Positions 8,909 to 19,014 of a stretch of 64,000 nucleotides of DNA are shown here, in pieces. Both the position numbers and the translations under genes were made by a program. Location of the stretch: contig JANQJR010000055.1 of assembly GCA_028281525.1 (NCBI GenBank), positions 1-64,000 on the forward strand, given 5' to 3'. Within the stretch, counting starts at the first letter, position 1. Every line of letters starts with the position of its first letter. Under the pieces are notes generated by a model. That model was not told the origin of the DNA. It saw only the letters and a list, made by a program, of their open reading frames with translations, and searched no databases. This stretch comes from Magnetovibrio sp. GTDB lineage: Bacteria; Pseudomonadota; Alphaproteobacteria; Rhodospirillales; Magnetovibrionaceae.

Positions 8909-10984
8909 TCACTTCTGCACCACCCGGTCGGGCACCATGTAGGCGCGATAGACGCCGAGGTTTTCCAGAACGCGCTGTACGTAGTTGCGGGTTTCGGTGA
9001 AGGGGATCATCTCCACCCAATCGATGATGTCGATCTCGTCCGCGCGCGGATCGCCGAAACTCCGCACCCAGCGGCGTACCCGGTGGGGACCCGCGTTGTA
9101 GGCCGCCAGTGCCATGGGGTACGAGCCGTCGAAGGTCTTGATCATGTCGCCCAGATACACCTGGCCGATGATCAGATTGTAGTTGGGGTCCTTCAAGAGC
9201 TTGTCGCGGGAATAGGGCAGGCGGTTGTCCTTGGCGACGCGCCTGGCGGTAGCGGGCATCACCTGCATCAAGCCCCGCGCGCCCGCGTGGCTCTTGGCGC
9301 GGGTGTAAAACTGGCTTTCCTGGCGGATCACAGCCAGCACCAGGGGCGTTTCCACCGGGTTGCCGGTCTTGGGCCTGGGCGGCGTGATTTCCGGGTAGCC
9401 CAGTGAGCCCAGCGGAAAACCGGCCCGCTCAGCCTTCTTCGAAATTTGCACCGCCATATCGGGCCGCCCATGGGTTTCGGCGAAGGCTGCGGACAAACGC
9501 TTCCAGCCCTGGGTGTCGTGCGCCTCGGCCAGTTCCAACAACAAATGGCGCGTGCGGTTTTCCAGACCGATTTCGGCCAGGAGCGTCACCGCGCGTTTGA
9601 GGGGGTGGCGGTTGAAGGCCTGGGTTTCGCCGTCGGACGGCAGGGCCAGCCTTAAGCGGTCCGAGGTTGAAAGCCCCAGCCGGGCGCGCGCCAACTGGCC
9701 GTAATAGGTGGTTGAATGCTCAGCGGCACGGGCGAGGAAGCTCTGCGCTTCTTCTGTGCGGCCCAGGGTGGTGGCCGCGCGGCCCGACCAATAGGCCCCG
9801 CGCGCCACGCTGATGGGGAATTTGACGGACGACAGCATGCGTTGGAAATGTTGGTACGCTCGGTCCGGGTCATTAAGAAACCGAAGCGCGATCCACCCCG
9901 AAATCCATTCGGCTTCGGAATACTGAGCGGCGTCCTCGGCCGTCAGGCCATGCCCGGAGGTGATGTCGTAAGCTTTCTTCGGCTTGTCCTTTTGCAACAA
10001 ACTGCGTGCCAAAATCGCGCGTTCCTTCCACCACTTGTCGGGCCGGATCGGGTCGCCCGCTGCGTCCTTTAAAAGATCGGCGGCGGCTTCCGTGCGTCCC
10101 TTGCGACGGCGCCAGCGCATCCGTTCATAAACGAGGCCGGGATTGTCAGCCAGTTCCGGCGCGATCTTTTGCAAATCGCGGATGGCTTTGTCGACGTTGC
10201 CTTCTTCCTTCATCAGCCACAGCCGGGCGATGGCGAGCTTGCGGTTTTTGTTATCCACCTTCCAAATCTGGCGGCGCGCGGGCCAGTAGCGTTCCTCCCA
10301 GATCAGGCGGTCCAGGCGGGCGATGTGGTCGGCTTTGGTGATGATCTTGCGGTGCTTGCGGTAGAAATTCTTTTCCTGGGATTTGGTGAAGTTGCCGGTG
10401 ATCCAGATGTCGCGAAAGGCTTTGTGGGCTTGGTCCGTGAGGCCCAGTTTCACTTGCGCTTCGGCTTTGCGCACCCGTCCGATGGTGGACACCGGCCCAC
10501 CCATTTCATCGAACCAAGCCATCACCTCGGCCGCCGTGAATCTCGAAGGCATGGTTTCCTCGGCGCGTTTGAGCATGGCCTTGCGTGACGGCCAGCCGTC
10601 GTGGCTGTCGAGAAAGGCTTTGACGTCTTTGAACTTGGCAGGCGTGTTGGCGGCGGTCAGGTAGCTCCACACCAAAACCCGGACCAAGTCCGGGTTCTTG
10701 ACCCGGCGTGTGAGTTTCAGCGCATCCTTGAAGCGGTTGCGGTCGATGGCCTTGTACACCGCCTTGGCGGTTTTGGCGTCTTGATCGGAAATTTGCTTGG
10801 CATAGGCGGGCTGCACCACCGCGCCAAGCAGCAAAATGGTCAGGACCGCAAGCGCCCAGAGAGCGTTCTGGATGGGTGGGGAGAAGAGGGCGGGAAACCG
10901 AGCCTGAGCGCGCACGTCCGATCCGTTCCTGTTAGCCGAGCCCGAATTGCGAAAAATGTTACTGGCAAAGGCCTCGCCGCTCAA
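8909..10984 (-). CDS. soluble lytic murein transglycosylase (Slt70-like)
   Basis: SLT domain 'ILAVIRQESQFYTRAKSHAGARGLMQVMPATARRVA...NLIIGQVYLGDMI..FDGSYPMALAAYNAGPHRVRRW'. Confidence 0.94.
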   Translation of the reverse strand: MSGEAFASNIFRNSGSANRNGSDVRAQARFPALFSPPIQNALWALAVLTILLLGAVVQPAYAKQISDQDAKTAKAVYKAIDRNRFKDALKLTRRVKNPDLVRVLVWSYLTAANTPAKFKDVKAFLDSHDGWPSRKAMLKRAEETMPSRFTAAEVMAWFDEMGGPVSTIGRVRKAEAQVKLGLTDQAHKAFRDIWITGNFTKSQEKNFYRKHRKIITKADHIARLDRLIWEERYWPARRQIWKVDNKNRKLAIARLWLMKEEGNVDKAIRDLQKIAPELADNPGLVYERMRWRRRKGRTEAAADLLKDAAGDPIRPDKWWKERAILARSLLQKDKPKKAYDITSGHGLTAEDAAQYSEAEWISGWIALRFLNDPDRAYQHFQRMLSSVKFPISVARGAYWSGRAATTLGRTEEAQSFLARAAEHSTTYYGQLARARLGLSTSDRLRLALPSDGETQAFNRHPLKRAVTLLAEIGLENRTRHLLLELAEAHDTQGWKRLSAAFAETHGRPDMAVQISKKAERAGFPLGSLGYPEITPPRPKTGNPVETPLVLAVIRQESQFYTRAKSHAGARGLMQVMPATARRVAKDNRLPYSRDKLLKDPNYNLIIGQVYLGDMIKTFDGSYPMALAAYNAGPHRVRRWVRSFGDPRADEIDIIDWVEMIPFTETRNYVQRVLENLGVYRAYMVPDRVVQK

Positions 10985-11094
10985 CCCGGCAGGTCGGGAA
11001 AAGGCGCACGTCGCGCTGGACGGCGGGGGCGGGAAACGCTAAGTTCCCCGCCTTGAATTTGGACCTTACCCCACCTAACCCCAGGAGAGCTCAG

Positions 11095-11970
11095 ATGTTC
11101 ACGGGATCTTACGTCGCCCTCATCACGCCGTTCCAGGATGGAAGCGTCGATGAAAAAGCCTACCAGTCGTTCGTCGACTGGCAGGTGAAACAGGGCACGA
11201 ACGGTTTGGTTCCGTGCGGCACCACGGGCGAATCGCCGACGCTGACGCACCAAGAACACCACCGCGTTACCGAACTGTGCATCGAAGCGGGTGCCGGCCG
11301 CGTGCCGGTGATGGCGGGCACGGGGTCGAACTCAACCGATGAAGCGATCGATCTGTCGCGTCATGCCGAAAAGGCGGGCGCGGACGGTCTGTTGGTGGTG
11401 ACGCCGTATTACAACAAGCCCACCCAGGAAGGGCTGTATGCGCACTACAAGGCGATTAACGACCAGGTGGGCATTCCCATCATCATCTACAACATTCCCG
11501 GCCGTTCCGTGATCGACATGTCATTGGACACGATGAAGCGTCTGGCGGAGTTGCCGAACATCAAGGGGCTCAAGGACGCCACCGGCGATCTGGCGCGTCC
11601 GGTGATGGACGCCCGGGAACTGCCGGATGATTTCAGCTTGCTGTCGGGTGAAGACGCCACCGCCATTCCGTATCTGGCGGCGGGTGGTCACGGCTGCATT
11701 TCCGTCAGCGCCAACATCGCACCAGCGCTCTGTGCCGAGCAGCACGCGGCCTGGGCGGCGGGCGACGTTCAGCGCGCGATGGCAATCCAGAATGACCTGA
11801 TCCCGGTGCACGCCGCCATGTTCTGCGAAAGCAGCCCCGGTCCGGTGAAGTATGCGGCATCCCTGATGGGGCTTTGCAATGCGGAAATGCGTTTGCCCAT
11901 GGTGGACATCGCCGACAGCTCCAAGATCCAGGTGGAAAGCGCCATCCGTGGCCTTGGCCTGATTGACTGA
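11095..11970 (+). CDS. dapA: 4-hydroxy-tetrahydrodipicolinate synthase
   Basis: '[23 protein letters not shown]...[22 protein letters not shown]...[18 protein letters not shown]...IYNIPGRS'. Confidence 0.97.
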   Translation: MFTGSYVALITPFQDGSVDEKAYQSFVDWQVKQGTNGLVPCGTTGESPTLTHQEHHRVTELCIEAGAGRVPVMAGTGSNSTDEAIDLSRHAEKAGADGLLVVTPYYNKPTQEGLYAHYKAINDQVGIPIIIYNIPGRSVIDMSLDTMKRLAELPNIKGLKDATGDLARPVMDARELPDDFSLLSGEDATAIPYLAAGGHGCISVSANIAPALCAEQHAAWAAGDVQRAMAIQNDLIPVHAAMFCESSPGPVKYAASLMGLCNAEMRLPMVDIADSSKIQVESAIRGLGLID

Positions 11971-11993
11971 CCGGGAGTCTGATCGGGGGCATC

Positions 11994-12482
11994 ATGGCGA
12001 AAAAGAAGAAGAAAAAGGGGCCCGTCGGCGATATCGTCGCGCAGAACCGCAAGGCGCGTCACGACTACTTCATCGAAGACACCGTCGAGGCCGGGATCAT
12101 GTTGAAGGGCTCCGAGGTCAAGTCGCTGCGCCGCGGTTCGGCCAGCATTGGAGAATCGTACGCCGTGGACAAAGGCGGGGAGTTGTTTCTCACCAACGCC
12201 TATATTCCGGAATACGCACCGGCGGCCAAGCACAATGGGCATGAGCCCCGGCGTGAACGCAAGTTGTTGCTGCACCGGCGTGAGATCGACCGTCTCATGG
12301 GCAATGTGGCGCGTGCAGGCTACACCATCGTGCCCTTGAGCATCTATTTCAACCCACGCGGCATCGCCAAGGTGGAACTGGGCCTTGCCAAGGGCAAACA
12401 CAAGGCCGATAAGCGCCAAACCAGCAAGGATCGCGATTGGAAGCGCGACAAAGCCCGCCTGATGGCGCACAGCAAGCACTGA
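11994..12482 (+). CDS. smpB: SsrA-binding protein
   Basis: '[43 protein letters not shown]...[35 protein letters not shown]' type sequence. Confidence 0.97.
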   Translation: MAKKKKKKGPVGDIVAQNRKARHDYFIEDTVEAGIMLKGSEVKSLRRGSASIGESYAVDKGGELFLTNAYIPEYAPAAKHNGHEPRRERKLLLHRREIDRLMGNVARAGYTIVPLSIYFNPRGIAKVELGLAKGKHKADKRQTSKDRDWKRDKARLMAHSKH

Positions 12483-12515
12483 TCAGGTAAGCAAAAATGA
12501 GGAAAGGGGCGTTTC

Positions 12516-13232
12516 ATGAGTGACGAGGACCAGGACGACGCTCCCTTCGGTCTTTCCGGTGATCGTGCGGGTACGATCCTGGGCGACGTCAAACGCAAAC
12601 TCATCGACACCAAGGAACAGTGGGCCCGGGATGGCCGGGGCATGAGCGCTAAGGCGCCGCAAAGTGCCTCCGGGGACAAGCCCCGTTTGCCGCCGGGTCA
12701 GCGTTTGACCCAGGATTTTCCCGTCCTGGATTTGGGTATACAGCCCGCCATAGCCCTTCGCGACTGGCGTTTGACGGTGTCGGGCCTGGTGGAAAATTCC
12801 ATCGATTGGGGCTGGGAAGACTTTCGCGCCCAACCGCACACCAAGCTCACCACCGACATTCATTGCGTCACCACATGGTCGCGCTATGGCAACGCATGGG
12901 AAGGGGTTTGCGCCGAACAGTTCCTGTCCGTCGTCAAGCCTAAGCCCGAAGCCGCCCATCTGATTTTCCACTGCCATGACGGTTACACCACCAACGTGCC
13001 CTTGAAAGCCTTCGCAGACGACGACGTGATCATCGCGCACAGTTGGAACGGCGAACCTTTGAGCCGCGAACACGGCGGTCCCATCCGGCCCATCATCCCC
13101 AAACTGTATTTTTGGAAGAGCGCGAAGTGGTGCAAGCACATCACTTTCTTGGATAAGGACGCGCCGGGATTCTGGGAGGTGCGCGGCTACCACAACAATG
13201 GCGATCCGTGGAAAGAGGAACGTTACGGTTAG
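12516..13232 (+). CDS. sulfite oxidase-like (molybdopterin-dependent) oxidoreductase
   Basis: 'FPVLDLGIQPAIALRDWRLTVSGLVENSIDWGWEDFRA...DIHCVTTWSRYGNAWEGV...LYFWKSAKWCKHITFLDKDAPGFWEVRGYHNNGDPWKEERYG'. Confidence 0.88.
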   Translation: MSDEDQDDAPFGLSGDRAGTILGDVKRKLIDTKEQWARDGRGMSAKAPQSASGDKPRLPPGQRLTQDFPVLDLGIQPAIALRDWRLTVSGLVENSIDWGWEDFRAQPHTKLTTDIHCVTTWSRYGNAWEGVCAEQFLSVVKPKPEAAHLIFHCHDGYTTNVPLKAFADDDVIIAHSWNGEPLSREHGGPIRPIIPKLYFWKSAKWCKHITFLDKDAPGFWEVRGYHNNGDPWKEERYG

Positions 13233-13353
13233 AGGAACCTCTTCATAAATATGATGAAGTTCCATCCGTTGCCTGCGATAATGGTCGCCAAGGCATCTTG
13301 AACTGATATATAGCTCAGCTACAGGTAGCAATCGTACGAGCGAGGGGGGCGCA

Positions 13354-13719
13354 GTGGCCGAAATACTCGTCATCGACGACGACACGGATATTTTGAATTA
13401 CATTCGCACGGCGCTGCAGGATTTGCACACCGTCACCACTGCCAACGATGGTGAGCGGGGTTTGTTCGAATGCGAACGGCGAACCTTCGATTTGATCATC
13501 ACGGATATCTTCATGCCGTTTCGCGACGGCCTGGATATCCTGCGCGAAGTCAAGAAATCCTACCCTGGCGTCAAGACCATCGCCATAACCGGGTATGCCG
13601 CGAAAGGCAACGCGGATTATCTCAAAGCGGCGGAAGCTATGGGCGCGAACGCCACGCTTCCAAAACCGTTCACGGTTGAACAATTGTTTGACGCCGTGGA
13701 AGGCGTATTGACGCATTAG
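13354..13719 (+). CDS. stand-alone response regulator receiver protein (CheY-like)
   Basis: 'EILVIDDDTDILNYIRTALQ...DLIITDIFMPFRDGLDILREVK...IAITGYAAKG...LPKPFTVEQL'; GTG start. Confidence 0.92.
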   Translation: MAEILVIDDDTDILNYIRTALQDLHTVTTANDGERGLFECERRTFDLIITDIFMPFRDGLDILREVKKSYPGVKTIAITGYAAKGNADYLKAAEAMGANATLPKPFTVEQLFDAVEGVLTH

Positions 13720-13861
13720 CACTTTGACTTTTCTTTTGAGTACGTGGGTTTTTCTTGCCCTCGGCGCACCCGCGCCGTAAAATTGCTGCATTGCACAAGA
13801 AATGGTGTGAATTTGGCCGCTTGGCCAACATCGCCTGTGAAATCAAAGGACATCCCCACGC

Positions 13862-14101
13862 ATGAGCAGCCCTGACAAGCAACGTCTTCACCTGGTTTTC
13901 GGCGGTCACGTGAAAGACCCCCAAGGTATCGAGTTCGATGATCTCGACAACCTCGACATCGTCGGTATCTATCCCAACAACGCGGAAGCCCTGGATGCCT
14001 GGCGGGCCAAGTCCCACGCCAACGTGGACGACGCCAACGTGAAGTATGTTCTGGTGCACTTGCACCGCCTGCTCGAGGACCCGGAACACGAAGACGCGTA
14101 A
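13862..14101 (+). CDS. DUF4170-like small protein
   Basis: 'HLVFGGHVKDPQGIEFDDLDNLDIVGIYPNNAEALDAWRAKSHANVDDANVKYVLVHLHRLLEDPE'. Confidence 0.75.
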   Translation: MSSPDKQRLHLVFGGHVKDPQGIEFDDLDNLDIVGIYPNNAEALDAWRAKSHANVDDANVKYVLVHLHRLLEDPEHEDA

Positions 14102-14221
14102 TCCCGACGATTGTTTCTGCCTTTGCACAACCCAACCGATGATCTGTGGCGAATCCGTTCGGTGCGGCGGTTTGGTTTGAGATGAGTGGGTCGTTGGCTT
14201 TGGGAGAGAGCTGGAGCGCGT

Positions 14222-14428
14222 TTATCCGCGGTTCGGATCGTTTTCGTCGTCGTCTTGGTCCAGCTTTTTTCCGGAGAGCTTTTTGTCGATCAGTTTTTGG
14301 TTGGCGTCCGTTTGGTCCTTCAAGGCTTTCGGTGTGCCGTGCAGGACGCGGTTGGTTTCCGCGCGCTTTTCTTTTTCGGCGCGGGCCTTGGCTTTTCGGA
14401 ACTTGTTGAGGTTGACGATCTCGGCCAT
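14222..14428 (-). CDS. DUF4169-like small protein
   Basis: 'MAEIVNLNKFRKAKARAEKEKRAETNRVLHGTPKALK' typical of this small alphaproteobacterial family. Confidence 0.75.
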   Translation of the reverse strand: MAEIVNLNKFRKAKARAEKEKRAETNRVLHGTPKALKDQTDANQKLIDKKLSGKKLDQDDDENDPNRG

Positions 14429-14452
14429 GATGGATCTCTGTGGAGCCAGCCC

Positions 14453-15061
14453 TTAACTGTTCGGCTCCGTATTGAGCAGGTACTGGGCGGCTTTGGCGTA
14501 ATCGGTGAAATGGGGATAGGCCGGGAAATCGTCCAGCACGTTTTGCGGCGAACGGAAAAAGGCGCTGACGTGCGCGGCCTGGATCATGCCGGTGTCGTTG
14601 TAACTGTCGCCCATGGCGGCGGTGACGAAGTTCAGCTCCTTGAGCGCCTTTACGGACTTGGTCTTATGGTCCGTTGTGCGCAGCCGGTAACCACTGATAT
14701 GGCCGTCGTCGGCGACGTCCAAGTAGTGGCAAAACAGCGTCGGCCAGTCGAGTTGTTCCATCAGCGGCTTGGCGAAACCGTAAAAGGTATCGGACAGGAT
14801 GATCACCTGGGCTTGGCTGCGCAACTCATCTAAAAATTCCTTGGCGCCGTCCATGGGGCCCATGTCCGCGATGACGCTCTGGATCACATCCATCTTGATG
14901 CCGTGCTCGTCCAGCACCTTGAGCCGGTGGCGCATCAGTTCGTCGTAATCCTTGATGTCGCGGGTGGTGAGTTTGAGCTCTTCAATCCCCGTCTTGGCGG
15001 CGACGCTCAGCCAAATCTCGGGCACCAAAACGCCTTCCATATCCAAACAAATGACGCGCAT
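14453..15061 (-). CDS. thrH: phosphoserine phosphatase / homoserine phosphotransferase ThrH-like HAD protein
   Basis: 'VICLDMEGVLVPEIWLSVAAKTGIEELKLTTRDI..YDELMRHRL' and 'ILSDTFYGFAKPLMEQLDWPTLFCH'. Confidence 0.92.
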   Translation of the reverse strand: MRVICLDMEGVLVPEIWLSVAAKTGIEELKLTTRDIKDYDELMRHRLKVLDEHGIKMDVIQSVIADMGPMDGAKEFLDELRSQAQVIILSDTFYGFAKPLMEQLDWPTLFCHYLDVADDGHISGYRLRTTDHKTKSVKALKELNFVTAAMGDSYNDTGMIQAAHVSAFFRSPQNVLDDFPAYPHFTDYAKAAQYLLNTEPNS

Positions 15062-15155
15062 GAAATCCTCTATGTAGATATCCGGAATCGATTGAAACGA
15101 TGCGGGGATGTTAGCAAAAGCGCAGGGGGGTGCAATGCCTTAGGACAGGCTCCGA

Positions 15156-15779
15156 TTACTTTGGAAGATTGCGGAACACGTCGTGGAACATCTCTTCGGT
15201 CAGCCGTCCGGTGTTGGTGTTGTAGCGCGAGCAGTGATAGCTATCGGCCAGAATCAAGCCATTGCTCAAATCGTGTTGCGCACAATGGGCGAATTTGAAC
15301 GCGGACTGTTTGAGCCTTAAGGCTTTCAGCACCGCGTTGTGCGCCACCGTGCCCAGCGCCACCAGAGCCTTGAGATTGGGCATGGCCTGGATTTCCGCCG
15401 TCAGATAAGGATTGCAGGCTTTGATTTCAGCGCCATTGACCTTGTTTTCCGGCGGCACGCAGCGCACCGCATTGGTGATGCGTGCATCCGTGAGTTCCAG
15501 ACCGTCATCGGCGCTGCAGCCGTAAGCGCCGGTTCCCAAACCGAACTTGAGCAAGGTGGGATAGAGCAGATCGCCCGCGTAATCGCCGGTAAACGGGCGT
15601 GCGGTGCGGTTTGCGCCCTTAAGCCCCGGCGCCAGCCCGACGATCAGAATCTTCGCTGACAATGGCCCAAAGCTTTTAACCGGAGCATTGTGGAAATCCG
15701 GATAGGCCGCGCGGTTGGCGGCGCGATACTCCGCCAAGCGGGAGCAGGCTGCGCAATCGGGATCGGGTTCAAGGGCCAT
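15156..15779 (-). CDS. uracil-DNA glycosylase family protein (family 5-like)
   Basis: 'CSRLAEYR...ILIVGLAPGLKGANRTARPFTGDYAGDLLYPTLLKFGL...ITNAVRCVPPENKVNGAEIKACNPYL...ALGTVAH'. Confidence 0.88.
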   Translation of the reverse strand: MALEPDPDCAACSRLAEYRAANRAAYPDFHNAPVKSFGPLSAKILIVGLAPGLKGANRTARPFTGDYAGDLLYPTLLKFGLGTGAYGCSADDGLELTDARITNAVRCVPPENKVNGAEIKACNPYLTAEIQAMPNLKALVALGTVAHNAVLKALRLKQSAFKFAHCAQHDLSNGLILADSYHCSRYNTNTGRLTEEMFHDVFRNLPK

Positions 15780-15833
15780 GGGCAGGGAAACGTTAGCGGT
15801 TGTTCTGGAATGTGGAAGCTGGTGCAGGTTGGG

Positions 15834-17324
15834 CTAAGCCATGACCGTCACATTGCGGTTTTCCTTCGCCATGTAAAGCGCTTTGTCGGCTTCAACGTAG
15901 AAATGTTCGGCATCGGATATGGCTGGGCCTTGCTGCGCGGTGCCGCCGATGGAGACGGTCAGGTGCTCGGATATCGTGCTGGCGGCATGGGGGATTTCCA
16001 TGGCCTCCACGCTCTTGCGGATGGTGTCGAGAAACAAAAACGCATCCTCGCGCCCTGTGGTCACGAACAGAACCGCGAACTCTTCCCCCCCGATGCGGAA
16101 CGTGTAATCGTTGGGCCGACGCATGCAGGATAGAACGGCCTTTGCGACCCGTGATAGCACAACATCACCTTTAGGATGCCCGTATAAGTCGTTATATTTT
16201 TTGAAGAAATCGATGTCGATGATCGCCAGGGCGAGGCACGTGTTGTTGCGTTTGGCGAGACCGATTTCGTGCTGCAGGATGTCTTCATATTGGCGACGGT
16301 TGCCCAGCGACGTGAGATTGTCCGTCAAAGAGAGTTTCTTACTGGTCAAGTCCTGAAGGATGCACGTGTAGCCTTCCACTTTGTAGTCACTGTTCAGGTT
16401 GGGCAGAATGCTTATTTTCGCCCATTTGGTGACGCCGTCTTGCGTGGTGCGTTTGAGTTCACCACTCCAATCCGCGCCAGTTTTCAATTGCCGCCAGATC
16501 GTATCTTCCGCGATATGGTCGTTGTCACCCGTCAAAAAGAAGTGGCTGGGGCGGCCCAATAGGCTGTCTTTCACCACATCCAGATAGCGACACATGGCAT
16601 TGGTGATTTCCTTGACCAGGCCTTCTGGGCTCAATTGTGCGATCATGATGTTCTGATCGATCAGGTAGCTGCGTTTTTTGATCTCTACCTCCGCAAATTG
16701 TTGGCCGCGGAAGATATAAACACTGATAATGATGGCCGTTACCGTTGCCAGGGCCGATAACACCCCCATGAGCACCACGGATTGTTGTGCGTTTCGCGCC
16801 GAGCTTTCGCGAAACTCGGCGGCTTTTCCGGCTGCGAAATCGACCAGTTCATGGGTTTGTTGTTGCAACAACTGAACGTGATCGGCTCCTTTGCCCTTGG
16901 TGATATCGGCGGCGGCGGCGATTTCGCCCGCACGTGTCAGCGCAATCACTTCGTTGCGGATTTCACGCCATGCGACGAAGCTTTGGTAGACCTGATGGAT
17001 TTGCTCTTTTTTCCCGAGAAACCGGTCGAAAATGATGCGGAAATTGCGAAACACTGCCTCTTCGTGCGCTGAAACCTTATTGCTCGCAGCGTTGAGCTGG
17101 TCGCTGTTTTGCGCCAGCACCACGTCTTTCATATAGCGGTGCATGGAGATCAGGTTGGATTCGATCTGAAGCGCGGCGTTGCTGACCGTGAAGGGGTGGT
17201 TGTAGAGCCGTTCCGTTTCCGCCGAGATCGATTTGACCTTGTAGACAGATAACACGCCGATCGTCACGACCAGCAAAACGATCATAGCAAAACCGACGAT
17301 GGTTTTGTTGAAGCTGTTCTTCAA
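15834..17324 (-). CDS. membrane-anchored PAS-GGDEF diguanylate cyclase
   Basis: Two TM segments, PAS-like region, 'SLGNRRQYEDILQHEIGLAKR...ALAIIDIDFFKKYNDLYGHPKGDVVL...RIGGEEFAVLF'. Confidence 0.92.
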   Translation of the reverse strand: MKNSFNKTIVGFAMIVLLVVTIGVLSVYKVKSISAETERLYNHPFTVSNAALQIESNLISMHRYMKDVVLAQNSDQLNAASNKVSAHEEAVFRNFRIIFDRFLGKKEQIHQVYQSFVAWREIRNEVIALTRAGEIAAAADITKGKGADHVQLLQQQTHELVDFAAGKAAEFRESSARNAQQSVVLMGVLSALATVTAIIISVYIFRGQQFAEVEIKKRSYLIDQNIMIAQLSPEGLVKEITNAMCRYLDVVKDSLLGRPSHFFLTGDNDHIAEDTIWRQLKTGADWSGELKRTTQDGVTKWAKISILPNLNSDYKVEGYTCILQDLTSKKLSLTDNLTSLGNRRQYEDILQHEIGLAKRNNTCLALAIIDIDFFKKYNDLYGHPKGDVVLSRVAKAVLSCMRRPNDYTFRIGGEEFAVLFVTTGREDAFLFLDTIRKSVEAMEIPHAASTISEHLTVSIGGTAQQGPAISDAEHFYVEADKALYMAKENRNVTVMA

Positions 17325-17467
17325 AGGGGGGTCTACCTAAACAATTGGCCCAATATCGATTGCGCCGGTTGCCCGGGCCGGCAGCGGACCCTAGCATACA
17401 CACGTATTTCAATCGAGCATGCCAAGGCTTGATTGGTATTATAAATTGTCCGGGCAGGTAAGACCAG

Positions 17468-18127
17468 TTAAATCAATTCGGCGAAATCGCCTGGTGTTTT
17501 CGGCATGTCCGCGCCGTCTTCTTCGGGGGTGGGTTGATCGTCGGCCGGCCCATTGTCCGAACTTGGCACGTCTTCGCGCAACGGGCGCGGCGGACGGTCG
17601 CCACTGCGGCCGATGCTTTTTTGCAAATCCATCAGTTCAATGAAGTTGTCGGCTTGGCGGCGCAGTTCATCGGCGACCATGGGCGGGGACGATTTCACGG
17701 TGGACACGACGGAACAACGCAAGCCTTTGCGTTGGATCGCTTCGATCAGACGGCGGAAGTCTCCATCTCCGGAAAACAGCACCACATGGTCCAGATTCTC
17801 GGCCATCTCCATCACATCGATAGCCAGTTCGATATCCATGTTGCCTTTGATTTTGCGTCGACCGGCGCTGTCGGTGAATTCCTTGGTCGGCTTGGTGACC
17901 ATGGTGTAGCCGTTGTAGTCCAGCCAGTCGACCAGGGGACGTAGCGGCGAATATTCGGCATCGTCCATCAGGGCGGTGTAGTAAAACGCGCGCACCAAGT
18001 GCCCCTTGCTGGCGAAATGTTCCAGCAGGCGTTTGTAGTCGATATCGAAATCCAGGGCGCGGGCAGCGGCGTAAAGATTGGAGCCGTCGATAAAGAGGCC
18101 GATCCGCTCTTGGGGGTAAAAAATCAT
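17468..18127 (-). CDS. NYN domain protein (LabA/DUF88-like)
   Basis: 'ERIGLFIDGSNLYAAARALDFDIDYKRLLEHFASKGHLVRAFYYTAL...KGNMDIELAIDVMEMAENLDHVVLFSGDGDFRRLIEAIQRKG'. Confidence 0.92.
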   Translation of the reverse strand: MIFYPQERIGLFIDGSNLYAAARALDFDIDYKRLLEHFASKGHLVRAFYYTALMDDAEYSPLRPLVDWLDYNGYTMVTKPTKEFTDSAGRRKIKGNMDIELAIDVMEMAENLDHVVLFSGDGDFRRLIEAIQRKGLRCSVVSTVKSSPPMVADELRRQADNFIELMDLQKSIGRSGDRPPRPLREDVPSSDNGPADDQPTPEEDGADMPKTPGDFAELI

Positions 18128-18261
18128 AAATATCAATCCTTTATGATGAATGAAAAACGAGGCATATCCGAAATACGGTGGATGGCTTATAGGTAGGCTC
18201 AACGCAATCGGGGTGCAAGGGGTTTCCAGCGCCTGTCACCCGCAAACCTGGATTTACGATC

Positions 18262-18804
18262 ATGATTCTCATCGGCATCGGCGCGAATCTGCCGTCCGAG
18301 ACATATGGTTCGCCCTTGGAGACATGTGAGGCCGCTATCGCCGCCTTGGGCCGACGGGAGGGAATCAGGGTCGTTCGCCGCTCGCGCTGGTTTGAGAGCG
18401 CGCCTGTTCCCATGAGCGACCAGCCCTGGTACGTGAACGGCGCATGCGTGGTGGAGACATGCTTGGATGCCGCCGCATTGTTGCGCCAGCTTCACAAGAT
18501 CGAATCCGAATTCGGGCGGGTCCGGGGAGAAAAGAATGCGCCTCGGGTGCTCGATCTGGATCTCTTGGCTTACGATGATCTCATCAGCGATTCGTCAAAT
18601 GGTATGGACATCCCCCATCCGCGTCTTCACGAACGCGCATTCGTCTTGCTTCCGTTGCTGGATTTGGTGCCAGGATGGACGCATCCCGTGATCCATGTGT
18701 CTTTGGAGGCACTGATCGCGCAGTTGCCGCCAGAGCAGATCATACGCCCGATCGAGCCTATCCATGGCAGCCTTGAAGTGGACGACGACCCGGATGAGCT
18801 TTAA
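18262..18804 (+). CDS. folK: 2-amino-4-hydroxy-6-hydroxymethyldihydropteridine diphosphokinase
   Basis: 'ILIGIGANLPSETYGSPLETCEAAIAAL...SRWFESAPVPMSDQPWYVNGACVVET...APRVLDLDLLAYDD...IPHPRLHERAFVLLPLLDLVP'. Confidence 0.96.
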   Translation: MILIGIGANLPSETYGSPLETCEAAIAALGRREGIRVVRRSRWFESAPVPMSDQPWYVNGACVVETCLDAAALLRQLHKIESEFGRVRGEKNAPRVLDLDLLAYDDLISDSSNGMDIPHPRLHERAFVLLPLLDLVPGWTHPVIHVSLEALIAQLPPEQIIRPIEPIHGSLEVDDDPDEL

Positions 18805-19014
18805 GTGCACGTTCCATGTGCGCCGTGTATTATAACTGTCTAATACAAAAGGCTTTTTTGACACGTTGCTTTCCATGCCATATTGTTTATCGAGACTTAA
18901 GTTGCTGAGCGCTCATCTCTAAGGTGCAATGAACGGCCTCGCTTTTCCTTGGGGGGGAATGGCGGAACCCGCGTAGTCTCGGCAGTGTCAGTCCATAGCA
19001 CGGGGGATCGAAAC

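Noticed and set aside
18827-18846. GTATTA-N8-TAATAC inverted repeat upstream of the cytochrome/propeller pair
   Set aside because: Arms only 6 bp in AT-rich DNA; expected by chance.
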